Source of the DNA: a virus
Strand: one strand, 5' to 3'
DNA length: 28,998 nt
IMG/VR virus record: IMGVR_UViG_3300030012_000334
Location: 1-28,998 of that record
The position numbers and the translations under genes are program-made. Below are positions 26,465-28,998 of this stretch, one piece after another (the stretch's first letter is position 1; each line of letters starts with the position of its first letter). The notes below the pieces were generated by a model. The model did no database searches and was not told the origin of the DNA. It worked only from the letters and a program-made list of their open reading frames with translations.

Positions 26465-28998
26465 TGAGTGTACAACTGATATTATATCCGCAAAGTTATA
26501 ATGGCTTAAACTCCTTATCAGGAGTAGGTACAGAGCGTATTATTGATGGTATTAATTTTAATACTATTAATAGCTCAACTACTTCTTTATCTTTAGCAGC
26601 ACCAACTTATCAATCAGCAATAAATGCCTTAAACGCTTCAATGGTTGTTAATACATGGTACAGATTTAGCTCTTCAGCTACACCGCCAACAGAATCAAGC
26701 GGAACGGTTGGAATAGTGGCACAACAGGGTATAATACAAAAACTTTCTAATTTAATAATAGGACAAATTTATGATGTAACTATTGAAACAACCGCATCTA
26801 CTCTAACTTTTTATGTTTATTCAGGAACTAACCAACAAAGCTCAACACCTGCAACAGTAGTAGGCACTAATAGTTTACAATTTACTGCAACATCTACTAC
26901 CAATACTATTGTTATTTACTCAACAGGAACAAGTGCAGTAACATCTGTTTCAATAAGACAAGCGGCTCAGAACCCAAGTGGTGCTATACAAGACTTAGCA
27001 ACTGGTCAAGTCATTTGCGACCTTTATGAAGATGAAGATATACCCCTGACTCTAAGTGTTGATGATTTTAAAAATGTAGCTGAACAAGTACAGTCATATT
27101 CTAAGGCATTTAACCTACCTGCAACAAAACGAAATAATCAAATCTTTGATAATATATTTGAAGTAACAAGAGACACTAGCGGACTGGCTTTTAATCCTTA
27201 TGTAAGAACACAATGCGAATTAAAGCAAGATGGGTTTATATTGTTTCAGGGTTATCTTAGACTAATAGACATACAAGAAAAACAGGGTGAAATAAGCTAT
27301 AATGTTAACTTATATTCTGAAGTTATTGCCTTAGCTGACTTTTTAGAAGATAGGACTTTCAATGATATTAGCTTTTTAGAATTACAACATAGTTATAATG
27401 TAACTAATATTACAAATAGTTGGAATGATAGTGGCACAGGAATAAATTATACAACAGCTTCAACTTCAGGATTTAGAACCGATTTTAATACATTAAAATA
27501 CCCATTAGTTGATTGGACGCATAAATTTTATTTAACTGGGAATGATATATTCTTTACAAGCATGGCTGATATTTTTAGACCTTTTATAAATATAAAATAC
27601 TTGATTGATAGAATTTTTAAAGACACTCCTTTTACTTATACAAGTGATTTCATAGATAATGACACAGATTTTCAAAAGTTGTTTATGGATTTTACTTGGG
27701 GTTCAAATGATATACCAAATTATAATAATTTAAACGGAATCTATAGTGCGGCTTCTAGTATTAGCCCTGCTTATTATGCAAACACAAGTTTTACTAATTT
27801 AACAATATATTCAATATACACTAGTATATTTGCTCCAGTACCCTCTGATTATGATACTACCACAAATATATTGACAAATACAACAGCCAATAATCAATAT
27901 CAGATAAATTATACTTATGAAGTAAAAAATACTGATACAGTAAGTAGGAATGTTGAATTTAGAATATTGTCATCTGGTCAGGTTTTTGATTATACTGGTG
28001 TTATTACTCTTGCCGCAAATCAATCATATATATATACAGGGAGTATAGCTCTACCCCCTATGGCTATTGGAGAGACTTTACAGTTGCAATTTAAAGGGAG
28101 TGTTGCAAGTGTAATAAGTCAAATAAATTATAGTGTAACTTGGACATCTTCTCTTTATACTTTTGATGCCATGTTAAACTCTTTAAGGGGGGAATTAGGA
28201 CAATGGGATTTTTTAAAAGGCATTATGACAATGTTTAACTTGGTATCTGTGCCTGACAAGAACAATCCTAATAACATTATTATAGAACCATACAAAAATG
28301 TGTTTTTGTCAAGTGATGATGCGGCAGCTCCTAATTTTTTTGATATTAATTCAACTAAATTAGATTGGACAGATAAAATAGATATTGAAGAAATTAAGCT
28401 AACACCCTTAACAGAATTAAATAAAAAAACAATCTTTAAATTTGTAGAAGATGATGATGATTATGCTTTTAGTGTATATAAAAACTCAGGTCATTTATAC
28501 GGAAGTAATATTTTTGATGCTAGTACAAGCTCTAATAACTTGCCAACAATACTATCAGGAGAAAAAGAAGTAATAGCAGAGCCATTTGCAGCAACAGTAC
28601 CAAAACCTTTAGATGATTTATTTCCTGACTTTATAATTCCAAGCATTTATTCTTATAATGCAGATGATGGTACTTCTGAGGGGTTTGACAGCAGTCCTAG
28701 AATAATGTACAATAACGGAGTGAAAAACATTTCCACTTATGATTATCATGCACCTACTCCTAATGGGTCATCAGCATTTCAAAATGAAAATCAATTTTTA
28801 CAATTTAGTCATTTGACAGATATACCAACAACATCATCAACTACTGATTTTCATTTTGGTATTTGTCAGCTTATACAACCAATAGGCAATCCAACAACTA
28901 ATAATTTATTTAATACTTATTGGCTGCCTTATCTAAATGAGTTATACAATCCTGATACAAGAACAATGACACTTAAAGTAAATTTAACTTCAGGCGAT
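26464..28998 (+). CDS. Tail-tip/baseplate-like protein, N-terminal 845 codons (continues at 1-216)
   Basis: The longest gene of the genome, 883 residues when joined across the circle. It starts in a TAATG overlap with the 464-aa tail gene. The first 170 residues are Ser/Thr-rich beta sheet with an Ig- or CBM-like look. Residues about 185-235 carry the block DLYEDEDIPLTLSVDDFKNV followed by SYSKAFNLPATKRNNQIFDN, which I associate with tail-tip proteins of flavobacterial phages. A further domain near 560-680 has LNSLRGELGQWDFLKGIMTM and later LTPLTELNKKTIFKF. It should form the tail-end hub that carries the fibre encoded at 216. It has no reliable enzyme motif. Confidence 0.7.
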   Translation, partial: MSVQLILYPQSYNGLNSLSGVGTERIIDGINFNTINSSTTSLSLAAPTYQSAINALNASMVVNTWYRFSSSATPPTESSGTVGIVAQQGIIQKLSNLIIGQIYDVTIETTASTLTFYVYSGTNQQSSTPATVVGTNSLQFTATSTTNTIVIYSTGTSAVTSVSIRQAAQNPSGAIQDLATGQVICDLYEDEDIPLTLSVDDFKNVAEQVQSYSKAFNLPATKRNNQIFDNIFEVTRDTSGLAFNPYVRTQCELKQDGFILFQGYLRLIDIQEKQGEISYNVNLYSEVIALADFLEDRTFNDISFLELQHSYNVTNITNSWNDSGTGINYTTASTSGFRTDFNTLKYPLVDWTHKFYLTGNDIFFTSMADIFRPFINIKYLIDRIFKDTPFTYTSDFIDNDTDFQKLFMDFTWGSNDIPNYNNLNGIYSAASSISPAYYANTSFTNLTIYSIYTSIFAPVPSDYDTTTNILTNTTANNQYQINYTYEVKNTDTVSRNVEFRILSSGQVFDYTGVITLAANQSYIYTGSIALPPMAIGETLQLQFKGSVASVISQINYSVTWTSSLYTFDAMLNSLRGELGQWDFLKGIMTMFNLVSVPDKNNPNNIIIEPYKNVFLSSDDAAAPNFFDINSTKLDWTDKIDIEEIKLTPLTELNKKTIFKFVEDDDDYAFSVYKNSGHLYGSNIFDASTSSNNLPTILSGEKEVIAEPFAATVPKPLDDLFPDFIIPSIYSYNADDGTSEGFDSSPRIMYNNGVKNISTYDYHAPTPNGSSAFQNENQFLQFSHLTDIPTTSSTTDFHFGICQLIQPIGNPTTNNLFNTYWLPYLNELYNPDTRTMTLKVNLTSGD
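28900..28998. repeat. 99-bp terminal direct repeat, right copy (assembly circle junction)
   Basis: Identical to bases 1-99. See the left copy for interpretation; dropping one copy gives the circular sequence. Confidence 0.95.

Overview
The window is an essentially complete, circularly assembled genome of a small tailed phage of Bacteroidetes, most probably of a Flavobacteriia host. The first 99 bases (1-99) recur exactly as the last 99 (28900-28998), and one long tail gene runs off the right edge and continues in frame at the left edge. The real molecule is therefore about 28,899 bp of circular map. Every convincing gene is on the + strand, packed with TAATG and ATGA stop/start overlaps. The host assignment rests on low GC, A-rich leaders in place of Shine-Dalgarno sites, Bacteroidetes-type promoters (TTG, about 20 nt, TAnnTTTG), and structural genes of a style typical of flavobacterial phages. 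No tRNA, CRISPR array, insertion sequence, integrase or recognisable lysogeny repressor was seen.

Layout, following the circle. (1) Packaging and tail, 21111-28998 continuing through 1-2534: small and large terminase, tail assembly chaperone with a probable -1 frameshift, neck/tail proteins, a 464-aa tail protein, an 883-aa tail-tip protein across the junction, an adhesin-like fibre and a short tape measure. (2) Head, 2571-10827: XkdF-like protease, scaffold, major capsid protein, several beta-rich structural proteins including a LamG-type protein, an extended portal and a connector. (3) Lysis, 10827-12574: three very small overlapping genes, a DUF5675 protein, a holin-like protein, a metallophosphoesterase and a membrane micropeptide. 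(4) Early/replication, 12690-21066: Rad52-like annealing protein, SSB-like protein, a DnaA-domain-IV-like protein, a helix-turn-helix initiator, small DNA-binding proteins, an acetyltransferase inserted at the start of a NinG-like gene, a sigma-like factor, DUF3310, a secreted PKD-like protein, a NinB-like protein and a DNA methyltransferase. No polymerase, primase or helicase is visible, so replication probably relies on the host.

The most interesting signal is regulatory. Three host-type promoters (about 12580, 12629 and 17386) lie ahead of early genes, and the last is ahead of the operon with the sigma-like gene. A different motif, TCTATTATATAAT or close variants, occurs five times, always just upstream of a structural or packaging gene, usually with a TCAAA-like block about 15 nt further upstream. 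A natural model is that host RNA polymerase transcribes the early genes and the phage sigma factor then directs it to these late promoters. This is inference.

Other notable features are the tail chaperone frameshift on a T9 run, a large terminase whose Walker A lies upstream of any ATG/GTG/TTG start, a possible minus-strand small RNA between the terminase and the chaperone, and a partial duplication of the ninG start that now carries the start codon of an acetyltransferase gene.
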